DNA from: Tenacibaculum sp.
Lineage (GTDB): Bacteria > Bacteroidota > Bacteroidia > Flavobacteriales > Flavobacteriaceae
Direction: 5' to 3'
Assembly: GCA_022448525.1 (NCBI GenBank)
Contig: JAKVCX010000007.1
Span: 284,022 to 348,021, forward strand
Length of the DNA stretch: 64,000 nucleotides
Part shown: in pieces, positions 8,822-19,600 of the stretch
Position numbering within the stretch: the stretch's first letter is position 1
Layout: every line of letters begins with the position of its first letter
Translations under genes and position numbers: made by a program
The notes under the pieces: generated by a model
What the model saw: the letters and a program-made list of their open reading frames with translations, nothing else
What the model was told of the DNA's origin: nothing
The model's database searches: none

Positions 8822-10609
8822 CTATCTTTTTCCAATAATTTGCAAAACAGTTATAGCATCCGTTTTATTATCTCCTCCTGAGCTTCTTACTTGGTATTCC
8901 ACTTTACCCTGAGCTAATGAAGTAATCTGAGCAGCTCTAGTTACAGAAGTAGACGCAACACAAGTAATTGTTACTGAAGGAATACTTGAAAAGTGATTTG
9001 AATAATTTACGGTGTATGTGTTTCCACTTAAAGAAGCTGTAATACCAGTTGAATTAGTAACATTAGAATTTATTGTTCCATCAGTATCTATTATTACTGA
9101 GATGATTTCTACATTGTTAGCTGCACCAGCTGCTCTAAGATCATCACCATCTTCATCAATAATGATATTTCCATCAGTAGCAATATTTTCATCAACTTTT
9201 AACTCTCCTTTTACTTGTAATAAATCATTATCAAATTCTCCATAAATTAAATCTCTAATATGAAGTTGATTTGAGAAAGTTCCACCAGCTCCAGCTGCCG
9301 TACCAATTAATACATTAGAGTTTCCGTTTAAATTATATCCTGCAAAGTATCCGATAACAACATTGCTATCTCCAGATTGAGCACCTTCTGCAGCTTGATG
9401 TCCAATAATTACGTTCCTATCACTAAGATTGGAAAGGTTACTAGTGTCATTATAAGAACCAAAAATCTGGTTTTCAAAAGAAGTTGTTGTAATAGCTCCA
9501 TTAAATTCAAAATTTCCAGTTGTTTTAATGTCACCAGATACATTCATCAAACCATTTGAAATATCTACTTGAGAAGAACCATTCGTAACAAAATGAATTT
9601 CATCTGACTTACCAAAATTATTGTCACCACCTACAGCAATCATTGTAGGAGAGCTATCACGTTCACCTGGAGCTTGTATAGCGGATGTATAAATCCAAGG
9701 TGTAGTCATGTATCCTTCATCTTTTTGATTTGAAGCATTTTGAGTTGTACTTTGAGAACCAACAGCAATATTTCCGATAACAGCATTATCTACAACATCT
9801 AAACTTGTCTGAGGATTTGCTTCTCCAATACCAACGCTTCCATCGTTTTTAATAGCAATTCCTTCGTCATTACCATCATTTGAAATCCAGTTAGAGTTTA
9901 ATTGTAAATTTCCACCTACAGAAACTTTAGCAGAGGTAATTACATTTCCACTTGCGTCAAATTGAATTCCGTTATTACTTGTTCCATCTCCATTTATCCA
10001 ATGGGTATCAAGGTTAATATTACTTCCTAAGAATAATTTGTTAGATGTTGTAACTCTACCTCCTGAGTTTACCAATAAACCTTCATCTCCACCATCATTA
10101 GAAATCCAATGCCCACCAGTTTGAAAGTTTTTAGTTGCAGTATGGTCTCCTAAGTTATCACCGTTTTCAACATATTTCGCTTGTAGTGCATATGGAACAC
10201 TTAATAATTGAGTTGTTCCCATACTTACATAAGTAGTTCCTCCAGCTACATCAATACCAACCTCAATAAAATGAGAGTTTGAAGACCAGTCTATTGCAGA
10301 AAAATCATCAGTTGTTGTTCCTTGACCTACAACAACATTAAAAACACCATACGCATTTGTTGTTGGAGTATGAGTTTCGGTATAAATAACAGTTCCATCT
10401 GCAGTGGTTTGATGTAATTTAAATTGTACTCCAACCGCAGAGTTTGAAATTACATCTCCAGATGCATCTCTAACTACAGATTGGTAATTAAAACCTTCTG
10501 GAGTTTGTGAATACGCGATTAAAGAAAAAAGAAATAAAATGAAAAACGAATTCCATCTTGTCAAGCAATTTGAATTGCCAATGTTGTGTGGGTCTTTTTT
10601 GATTTTCAT
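8822..10609 (-). CDS. Secreted tail-fibre-like / collagen-like structural protein
   Basis: This 595-residue protein has a signal peptide after a basic leader (..FILFLFSLIAYSQ). Residues ~36-150 form a domain common at the head of Bacteroidota surface proteins (TPEGFNYQSVVRD ... LLSVPYALQAK). Glycine- and asparagine-rich beta repeats of tail-fibre appearance follow (NWISNDGNDEGIAI, GSVGIGEANP). The final ~75 residues (HFSSIPSVTITC...KVEYQVRSSGG) look like a trimeric fibre tip. There is no T9SS sorting domain. It is first in an operon with the genes at 7951, 5466 and probably 5288, and is preceded by the shared promoter element at 10723-10834. The likely role is a fibrous cell-surface protein. 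Confidence 0.6.
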   Translation of the reverse strand: MKIKKDPHNIGNSNCLTRWNSFFILFLFSLIAYSQTPEGFNYQSVVRDASGDVISNSAVGVQFKLHQTTADGTVIYTETHTPTTNAYGVFNVVVGQGTTTDDFSAIDWSSNSHFIEVGIDVAGGTTYVSMGTTQLLSVPYALQAKYVENGDNLGDHTATKNFQTGGHWISNDGGDEGLLVNSGGRVTTSNKLFLGSNINLDTHWINGDGTSNNGIQFDASGNVITSAKVSVGGNLQLNSNWISNDGNDEGIAIKNDGSVGIGEANPQTSLDVVDNAVIGNIAVGSQSTTQNASNQKDEGYMTTPWIYTSAIQAPGERDSSPTMIAVGGDNNFGKSDEIHFVTNGSSQVDISNGLMNVSGDIKTTGNFEFNGAITTTSFENQIFGSYNDTSNLSNLSDRNVIIGHQAAEGAQSGDSNVVIGYFAGYNLNGNSNVLIGTAAGAGGTFSNQLHIRDLIYGEFDNDLLQVKGELKVDENIATDGNIIIDEDGDDLRAAGAANNVEIISVIIDTDGTINSNVTNSTGITASLSGNTYTVNYSNHFSSIPSVTITCVASTSVTRAAQITSLAQGKVEYQVRSSGGDNKTDAITVLQIIGKR

Positions 10610-10722
10610 GTGTAGGGTGTTTATTACTATTTTTTAAAATTGAAACTTACATTTTACCGAGATTGATTTTGAGAATTTTATTTCCTCACTTCAATTTTCA
10701 GTCTACCTGTAAAACGATGGTA

Positions 10723-10834
10723 CAATATTATTTGATTTTGGGTTTTAAAAAAAGAAATCACAGGGTGCAAAAAAGGGTGCAAAAATTTAATCTCTTTATT
10801 TTACTGGGGGTTTAGCTGGTTTTTTTTGAACCCT
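10723..10834 (-). promoter_or_regulatory. Conserved promoter/operator, copy A (paired TGCACCC boxes)
   Basis: On the minus strand the order is AGGGTTCAAAAAAAA, AATAAAG, two direct TGCACCC boxes with a 12-bp period (TGCACCCTTTTTTGCACCC), GTGATTTCTTT, and 30 bp further a TAATATTG element resembling the Bacteroidota -7 box (TAnnTTTG). The same blocks occur in the same register upstream of the giant LRR gene (23431-23542). In both copies AGAAATCAC lies 30 bp from the CAATA of the -7 box and 75 bp from GAACCCT. The start codon is about 113 bp downstream. Confidence 0.7.
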
Positions 10835-10920
10835 TGTGTTCTTTAAATTGAAAAAAAATGTAAAAATTTTGATATAGATGCCAGTTGTTTGAACTATGAA
10901 AAGAATACGTTTATACAATA

Positions 10921-10954
10921 TTAAAACTCATTTTTAATCAAAAATGAGTTTTAA
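10921..10954 (-). terminator. Terminator of the LRR lipoprotein gene
   Basis: A 15-bp perfect inverted repeat, TTAAAACTCATTTTT / AAAAATGAGTTTTAA with loop AATC, sits 92 bp after the stop codon at 11046. It is A/T-rich on both sides and could work in both directions. Apart from this and the promoter at 10723-10834, the 10610-11045 gap holds nothing recognisable. Confidence 0.7.
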
Positions 10955-11045
10955 TTTGAGGTTTAAAATTAGTTGCCTACGAGATGATTTTTTAGATTTT
11001 CCAAATCAAGGATTAGATGAAAATAACAACTTGTTTATATCTTTT

Positions 11046-13463
11046 TTATTTACAATTTCCAGATTGAATATCCGATTTTGATGGATTGTATGCATTATTA
11101 CAAACATGATATGAAGTACCAATGGTTCCGTTAATAACTAAATTAGATAAAGCACAAAAGTTTTGAAGATTCTTGTTACCACCATTTCCTTGTCCTGTAC
11201 ATGAACCATAGGTTCCAATACCTAATCTATTCACGTTAGTTAAGTTTTCTAAACCATCTAGAGATAAAAGCGAATTATTGTCTCTTAAGAATAATGATTC
11301 CAGAGTTGTTAAATTATGTAAGGCAGTTAGGTTTGTTAAATTACTATTACTTTCTAATACCAAGTATCCAGCTTTTTGTAAATTTTCTAAACCTGTTAAC
11401 GAGGTTAAGGAGCTGTTTTTTCTTAAATTAAGACTACTAATTATAGCAGAGCTATTAGATAAAAGAGTATCCATTCCATTTAAGGATGTAAAGGAAGAGC
11501 AATTTTCAATTTTAATATTGAAGTATGAATTGAAACTTGTTAAGCCTTCAATACTTTTAAATGATGCACAGTCTTGAATATCAATTGATCCTGCAGATTC
11601 TAAATTATCTAAACCTGTAAAATTTAAGATTAAAGGATTTCTAAGAAGGTAAAAATCATAATCAATAGTAACCAAGTTTTGTAAACCATTTAAATCGGTT
11701 AGTTGATCACAATTATAAATAGCCAAAGATTTTACATTTGTTATGTTTTGTAACCCATCTAAAGATGTTAGAGTATCGTCACTTATGTAAAAATTACCAG
11801 GCACTGATAAATTCTCTAATCCATTTAAGGAAGATAGCCCAGTGCTTAATAAACTAAAATTTTGTACTTGTTGTAAGCTAGATAATGCTTGTAAACTAGT
11901 TAAAACCGCTCTGTTACTGTTATCCTCATGAATCGTTAAGTATCCTTGGATTTCAGAATATCCATACATTCCAAAGAAATTTAATTCTTGTTGGCTTTTG
12001 ATTGTGACATCACCTACGTATGTTCCACCAAGTGAATTTTCACAAGTTGATAATGTGCCAAGATTAATTGTAATATCTGGATTTAGATTTAGAGGAATTT
12101 CATCTGTTATATTATTTGAGTCTAAATCGAAAACAATCATTGCATAAGTAGCGGCATTACAGTACAGCAAGCTTGTGTCAATAGTTCCATTGGTAATCGA
12201 AATGGTGTTATTGAAATCAAAGGAATTTGAATTTTTATTATATATCACGGCATATCCATTTGTTAAAGGATTTCCGAAGCAATCTTTTACGGTTGCTTTT
12301 AATAGTGCATTTGAGAGTTCTGAGGATAATGTTGGAATGGTTATCTCTGCAGAGGTATCTGAAGAAAAAGGCCCTAAAGATTGCGAGTAGATTATTTCTG
12401 TAGTACAGCCATTATTACCATATACATCAATTGTTACTTCTTCGTTTTTAGGGAATATTCCACATTCTTCACCAACATCATTTGTGTACCCAGCATAAAT
12501 TAATTGTCCTGTAGTATTTCTATTTATCTCAAAGTAATGATTTGTAACAGGTCTTGTTTCGTTTATTGTGTTATTGTCAAATTGTAGTTTAAAACAAAAG
12601 TTAATTTCGTCCAAAGGTTGATCACAGTTCCACCAGGTAAAATGTGTTACTTCTGTGATATATTCATTTCCTACTTTAGTTGCTGTTCCTTCTTCTTTCC
12701 AATAACCTGCTTCTTCATCGAAATACCACAAAGGAATTTCATCTGGAGCATTGGGTGTGCTTACTGATATTGGAAATTTTAATGTAGCTGGTGATGTTTC
12801 TGCAATATTAAGTTTTTCTCCTGTTGATGAATATAAGTTCACAGCTAACATTCCATAAGTTTCCATTGCTGATGCAGAACCACTTTCACGTTGGCCGAAT
12901 AACATTCCTGGCATTTCGGTAAATGTTGTTTCTTGATTCGGTTCTAGATAATGTACTGAAACATCAACGTTTCCATTATAGGCATTTCCGTTAGAATCAA
13001 TGAAATCACCTCCAAAGCTCACACTTGAACCATTTGATAAATTCACTTCTGAATTACTTCCTGAAGAAATAGTGCCTACTATATTTTTTTCAAGTAATGT
13101 AATTTGTACATCATTAGTACTATTTACATTTGGGATTAAAGCTCTACTACCTTTGATGTATCCATCTTTTGAAGCTTTAATTAATGCGAATTTTTCATAA
13201 ACAGACACGTTCAAGAAAGTAAAAATTCCGTTATGATCTGTATACGTACTTTCATTACCAATAGTAATTAAAACGTCTTTAATGTTTTGACCATCTTTGT
13301 TAACGACACGTCCAAAAAAGTTTGAATTAACTTTTAGACCAAAATTTGTTAGGGCAAATTCTTCATTTGTAATTTCCGAAGTACTTGATTCATAATGAAA
13401 GTCATCGTCTTTACAAGACATGAGTAGGATAAAAGTGATTAAAATGTACTTTATGTTTTTCAT
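11046..13463 (-). CDS. LRR lipoprotein with carboxypeptidase-regulatory-like domain
   Basis: This 805-residue protein has a lipobox (..LLMSCKDDD), so it should be a lipoprotein; the acidic residues after Cys are a pattern linked to surface export in Bacteroidota. Residues ~50-110 form a CarboxypepD_reg-like beta-sandwich (GRVVNKDGQNIKDVLITI..). A region typical of such lipoproteins follows (WYFDEEAGYWKEEGTAT...VTHFTWWNCD), and the last ~320 residues are Receptor-L-domain-type LRRs like those of the gene at 5466 (SLDGLQNITNVKSLAI). Its own promoter is presumably in the 230-bp gap upstream; I see no consensus box there. It lacks the dockerin-like module and the T9SS domain. The likely role is surface binding; the ligand is unknown. 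Confidence 0.7.
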   Translation of the reverse strand: MKNIKYILITFILLMSCKDDDFHYESSTSEITNEEFALTNFGLKVNSNFFGRVVNKDGQNIKDVLITIGNESTYTDHNGIFTFLNVSVYEKFALIKASKDGYIKGSRALIPNVNSTNDVQITLLEKNIVGTISSGSNSEVNLSNGSSVSFGGDFIDSNGNAYNGNVDVSVHYLEPNQETTFTEMPGMLFGQRESGSASAMETYGMLAVNLYSSTGEKLNIAETSPATLKFPISVSTPNAPDEIPLWYFDEEAGYWKEEGTATKVGNEYITEVTHFTWWNCDQPLDEINFCFKLQFDNNTINETRPVTNHYFEINRNTTGQLIYAGYTNDVGEECGIFPKNEEVTIDVYGNNGCTTEIIYSQSLGPFSSDTSAEITIPTLSSELSNALLKATVKDCFGNPLTNGYAVIYNKNSNSFDFNNTISITNGTIDTSLLYCNAATYAMIVFDLDSNNITDEIPLNLNPDITINLGTLSTCENSLGGTYVGDVTIKSQQELNFFGMYGYSEIQGYLTIHEDNSNRAVLTSLQALSSLQQVQNFSLLSTGLSSLNGLENLSVPGNFYISDDTLTSLDGLQNITNVKSLAIYNCDQLTDLNGLQNLVTIDYDFYLLRNPLILNFTGLDNLESAGSIDIQDCASFKSIEGLTSFNSYFNIKIENCSSFTSLNGMDTLLSNSSAIISSLNLRKNSSLTSLTGLENLQKAGYLVLESNSNLTNLTALHNLTTLESLFLRDNNSLLSLDGLENLTNVNRLGIGTYGSCTGQGNGGNKNLQNFCALSNLVINGTIGTSYHVCNNAYNPSKSDIQSGNCK

Positions 13464-13619
13464 ACGTTTGGGGTGTTTGGTGTAGGAATTTATGTTTTTA
13501 ATGAACAGTGAATTACTTTATAAAAATTTGAGAAATATGGGGAGTTTCTCTTTTGTACAGAAAGTATTTTTTCTCTGAAATTAACATGGAATTAGTTGTG
13601 TTTTCTTTTGTAAGTGTTG

Positions 13620-13669
13620 GAAAAAAAAATGTCAATTAACACCCGTTTTATAAGATGCCAATTGACATT
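13620..13669 (-). terminator. Terminator of the giant LRR gene
   Basis: On the minus strand AATGTCAATT pairs with AATTGACATT, extended inward by G-T, C-G and A-T pairs, and is followed by nine T residues. It lies 25 bp downstream of the stop codon. Confidence 0.85.
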
Positions 13670-13693
13670 AGTTTAATAATAATCAATGTCAGT

Positions 13694-16600
13694 TTAAAAC
13701 TGTTCTCCTTTTCCGATGTTCGGGTTTAAGAGATTATTGATATCTGAATTTTGAACCTGACCATTCATATCTAAGTCAGCTTTATTATATCCAGATACAC
13801 CTAATAATTGAATAACAGAATTGGTATCTATGTTTTGTACTTGACCATTTTCATCAAAATCTCCAGAAGGAATTGCAAAAATTCCACCACCCATATTAAT
13901 AAGAGCGTTAGAACCTCCAGTAATTAAATTACTGTTAGAACTTAAGTCTAGAGTTGTTAATGAAGAAGATAAGCTTGTTGCTGATGCTGTCATAATACCA
14001 AGATGGTTTCTGTGTTTTATGACGATGTAATAATTGTTTGATGGGACATTGAAAGAGAGAGGGGAAATCCTGTTGTCTGTAGTGTTAACAATGTCTCCGT
14101 CACGCTGTAAAACCCCCGTTTTTTCAGCAATAATAATACTTGAATCATTGGCGTCTCTTAGTTCTACGCAAACCCAATCTACCATAGAGTTTGTTCCCGC
14201 GTCATCCATTTTGATTGCATCAGAAATGGTTGCGCTATCACTATATGGTGAGGTAGAACCGTAAACTCCTCCAGCGATTCTTAAGTCATCACGCATCAAG
14301 CTTTCTTCTCCTGAATTAGGATTTATAAATGCACCTTGTAAGTACACTTTGATAGCTACTTGAACAGTGTTACAAGTAACTTCATTAAATTTAGTTTGAC
14401 TATCAATACTAGTCCAGTTTGTTGTGCTATATGTTGCATCATCTACTACAACACATGTTAAGTTAGGTGATCCAGTTGTTTCGAAATCAGAAATATCCGT
14501 GTTCTTCCCGTTTTTAATATTTATAGAAGTTAATAAAGCACAGTCATTTAAATATACTTCATCTAATAATGGTAAGGCACTCAAATCTAATTCAGTTAAA
14601 TTATCGGCGTATTCTCCTTCTACATAATAAAGATTAATATTGTTAGAAAGATCCAAAGAACTTATTGTAGTAGAAGAAAACGTAAAGCTTTCTAATAAAA
14701 TATTCGAAGAAAGATCAACAGTTGTAATTTCATTACTTCCAATATCTAGAGTTTCTAGAGCGGTATTATTAGTAACATTTAAAGTTGTAATGTCACTTCC
14801 GCTTATATCTAAATCTACTAATGAAGTATTTGTAGTAACATCAATAGCTGTTAATTTATTTCCACCTAACTGAAGATTTTCTAAAGCAGTTAATCCGTTT
14901 ACGGAAATTGTAGTTAATGAGTTATTACTTAAGTTAGCTTCTGTTAAGTTTGGACTATTACTTAAATCAATAGATGTAAGTCTACTTCCAGAACAAATTA
15001 ATCTTTCCAAAGAAACAAAATCTTCAATACCTGATAAACTTGTAATAGGACTACCAGCATTTACAGGAACATACAAATAGGTAACATTTTCGATTAAAGC
15101 AGTTGGTACTTGTCCATCTCCAGAAACATCATCATAACCTAAAGCATTTAATCTTGATTCAAAACTAGCATCAGGAATTGCTGTATAACGACAATACGTA
15201 TCACTAAAGCTTGTTGTGTTATCAATATTCGTCCAATTTGTTGTACTATAATTAGCGTCATCAACTAAAACACAACTTAATGATGGATTACCCGTACTAT
15301 AAAATATTAGAATATTAGTATTGTTCGCATTCTTAACATTTAAATAACTTAAATCATTATTAGATAGATTCAATTCTGTTAGTGCAGTATTGCTAGATAA
15401 ATCTGCGCTTGTTAAATTGTTATGAGACAATCTCAACTCGTATAATAGAGGATTGTTATTTAAATTAATCTCAGAAAGACTATTATTACCAATATGTGCA
15501 GTTTCTAGTAACGTATTGTTTGATACATCTATACTCGTTATTCCTGAGTTAAATGAGCATCGTAAATCGACAAGTGCTGTGTTTTTTGAAAGATCAATTG
15601 ATGTTAATGACATCGCATCTAATCTTACAAATTCTAAAGAAACAAGATTTGTAATATCAATACTTCCAGTGCTATTATTACCAACATCTAAATGAGTTAA
15701 TCCAACAAAGTCTTCGATTCCAGTAAAGTCTGTAATTGATTGGTTATTCAATTCTAGAGTTGTAATTCCTTTAATTAAATCTGTAGGAACCTGACCGTCT
15801 GATGAGATATCATCATAACCTAAACCTTCTAAAGCTGCTTCAAAATTTGCATCTGGAATTGCAGTGTAACTGCAATAGCTATTTGTAAAACTTGCAGTTC
15901 CATCAATATCGGTCCAATTGTTCGTACTGTAAGTAACATCATCAACAACGATACAAGTTAAGTTAGGATTACCTTCTGCTCTAAACGTCGTAACATTGGT
16001 GTTGTTTCCGTTTTTCACATTTAAGGAAGTTAAGCTCGTATCATGTGCGTATAAGTTTTTCAGAACTGTTTGATTTGTTAAATCTAAAGTTTGAATACCT
16101 GTATCATTTACACGTAATGTTTCAATGCTTGGATTGTTACTTAAATCTAACGCAGTAATATTTGTGTTATCAACGCGAAGTGTTTGTAATTCAGGATTGT
16201 TAGAAACATTGATACTGCTTAGCTGTGTATTGTAGCACTCTAATGATTCTAAATCAGTATGAACGCTTAAATCTAGTGCTGTAATATTTGTCGCGTACGC
16301 TCTAACTTCTACCAGTTTCGTATTATTAGCAATATTTAAACTAGTTAAACCACCATTACCGTTAAGCAATAACTTACGTAATGAAGTATTACTGGTAAGA
16401 TCGATTGAGGTTAAATTACTTCCAGCTAAATTTAGAATTTCTAAATCAGTATTGTTAGATAAATCAATAGAAGTAAGAGAATTACCATCTGCAGTTAATG
16501 TTTTTAGTAGGGTGTTTTTAGTAACATCTAAGGTAGTAAGGCTATTCACTCTACAGTTTAGAGAAGTCAGGGCTACAAAATCTTCAATTCCTGTTAAATC

Positions 16601-19600
16601 ACTGATTCCTTTATTAGGTAATGCTAAACTCGTTACAACTTCAATTAAGTAGGTTGGAACTTGCCCGTCACCTGAAATATCATCATAACCTAAAGCTTCT
16701 AATTCTGCTTCAAAGTTTGCATCAGGAATTAGTGTATAACTACAACCTGTACTGCTAAAATTAGCAATATTGTCAATACCTAACCAATTTGTCGTACTGT
16801 AAGTAACATTATCAACATTAATACATGTCAGACTTGCATTACCTGTAGCGATAAAGTTAGTAACATTTGTATTGTTTCCGTTCTTAACGTTTAAACTGGT
16901 TAAGCTGTTATTATTAACTGTAATTGAAACTAATCCAGCTTGATTACTTAAATCTAAATCGGTAATAGCGTTGTCTTGGCACCAGAATGAAGTAAGCGCT
17001 GTGTTACTTGTTACATCAATAGCTGTTAAACTGTTACTTCCACAACGTAAATCTTCTAAAGCAACGTTGTTGGAAACATTTAACGCTGTTAAATTGTTAT
17101 TGTTACATTCTAAGTACGTTAATGCAATATTATTTGATACATCAAGCGTTGTTAAGTTGTTGAATGAACATACTAGTAAATCTAGATTAACACTATTACT
17201 AATGTTTAAAGTTGCAATAGGAGTAAACTTAGTAATAACTGAAGTTAATTCTGTATTGTTTGAAAGATCAAGATTTGTAAATGTATTTCCTGCACAGTTT
17301 AATGTTTTTAAAGCTTTGAAATCTTCGATACCAGTAATATCTGCAATTGATTTAGATACAATTGTTAAGTCTTCAACTACTTCAATTAATGGTGTTGGTA
17401 CTTGTCCATCTCCAGAAATATCATCATAACCTAAAGCTTCTAAAGCAGCTTCAAAATTAGCATCTGGAATTGCAGTATAATCGCAATAAACCTCTCTAAA
17501 TACTAAACCAGCAGGAATGTTAGTCCAGTTTGTTGTACTATAGCTTGCATCGTCAACTAATACACAAGTTAAGCTAGTGTTGTTTTCTATTTCAAAAGTT
17601 GAAACATTGGTATTGTTACCATTTTTTACATTTAAATAACTTAAATCAGTATCGTGACCCCATAACTGTTTAAATGCTGTATTATTACTTAAATCTAGAC
17701 TTGCAATTCCTGTATTATTAATACGTAATGTTTCCAGTTTCGTATTATTGCTTAAATCTAGGACAGTAACATTTGTTTCGTCAACACGCAGTGCCCTTAA
17801 TTCAGGATTGTTTGAAAGATCTATTGAAGATAAAGATGTTCTGTAAGCTGAAAGTATTCTAAGCTCTGAATGAATACTTAAATCCAACGTTGCTACGCCA
17901 GAGCTATATGTGTACAATTCTCTTATTTCAAGGTTGTTACTAAGGTCTAAAGTTGTTAAACCTCCATTTCCTTGTACCCAAAGATCTCTAAGGTCAGGAT
18001 TTTTAGAGACATCAAGTGTAGTAATACTATTAGAACCAATGTTTAAATTTCTTAATAAAACATTTTTAGACACATCTATTGATGGTAATTTATTGCTATT
18101 GATATATAAGTGCTCCAATAGAAGGTTCTGACTCATATCCAGTGTAGTAAAATTATTACCTCTTGCATTTAATGTAACTAGCGCTGTAAAATCTTCTATT
18201 CCTGTTAATTCATTAATTCCAAGATCATTTACAGTTAAAGACGTTACCGTTTCAATTAATACTGTTGGAACTTGTCCGTCTCCAGAAATATCATCATAAC
18301 CTAAAGATTCTAATCTAGTTTCAAAAATAGAATCAGGAATTGCCGTGTAACGACAATACGTATCGCTAAAACTTGCAGTATCATCAATACCACTAATCCA
18401 TCGAGTAGTACTCGTTGTAGCGTCATCAACTAAAATACAAGTTAAAGAAGGGTTGTTATCGGCATGAAATTCATGAATTGCTCCATTGTTTCCGTTTTTT
18501 ACATTGAAATATGTCAAATCATTATCGGTAACATATACTTCTTCTAAACTAACGGCTTGGGTAACATCTAAACTTGAAATGTTATTATCATAAATAGATA
18601 GTTTTTTCAAACTGATAGCTCCCGTGAAATCTAATTCTGTTATACTATTTTCAGATAGATAAATATTTGTGATTGTTGCTGCACTACTTGAAAAGTCAAC
18701 ATTAGTAAGACTATTCTTTTGTAAATATAAATCCTGTAAAACTGTTGAATTTAAGTTCGTAAGAGATGTTAATCCACAATTAGTTGCGTATAGAGAGGTT
18801 AACGCTGTATTCGCAGTTAAATCTAAAGTAGTTAAAGGATTGTTACTTACAATTAAGGTTTGTAATGCTGTGTTATTAGTGAAGCTTATTGAAGTTAAGT
18901 CATTTCCTGAAAGACGTAAATCATATAATAATGGATTGCTACTTAGATCTAAACTAGCAAGACTATTATTTCCTAAATGAGCAGTTTCAAGTAGCGTATT
19001 ATTTGATAGACTTAAACTTGTGATACCTGAATTATAAGAACATCTTAAATCTACTAGTAAAGTGTTTGTTGAAAGATCTAAACTTGTTAATGAATTTCCA
19101 TCAACTCTTAAAAAAGTTAGTAAAGTAAGATTTGATACATCAATACTAGTAATGTTGTTATTACCAACATCTAGATACGTTAATCCGGTGAAATCTTCAA
19201 TTCCGGTAAAATCTGATACTGAATGTCCATTTACTGTTAAAGAAGTAACATCTTTAATTAATCTTGTAGGAACTTTACCATCGCCAGAAATATCATCATG
19301 TCCCAATGCTTCTAATCTTGCTTCGAAATTTGCATCTGGAATATCTGTATAATCACAATAAATTCCTTCCGTAAAACTAGTAGAAGAACTTATGTTTGTC
19401 CAGTTGGTTGTGCTGTAAGTTGCATCATCAACTGTAATACAAGTTAAATCACTGTTGTTTCTAACATCAAAATTTGTGATGTTCGTATTGTTCCCGTTTT
19501 TGATATTAATATATTCTAAAACACCAGTTTGCCCGTAGAAATCTGTTAAAGCAACTTGATTGGATAGGTCAACTGTAGTAATGTCTGAACCGTTTACTCT

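Noticed and set aside
16971..17429. 152-codon plus-strand ORF inside the giant LRR gene
   Set aside because: It is antisense to well-conserved LRR repeats, and similar antisense frames recur along the array. No independent signal of coding.
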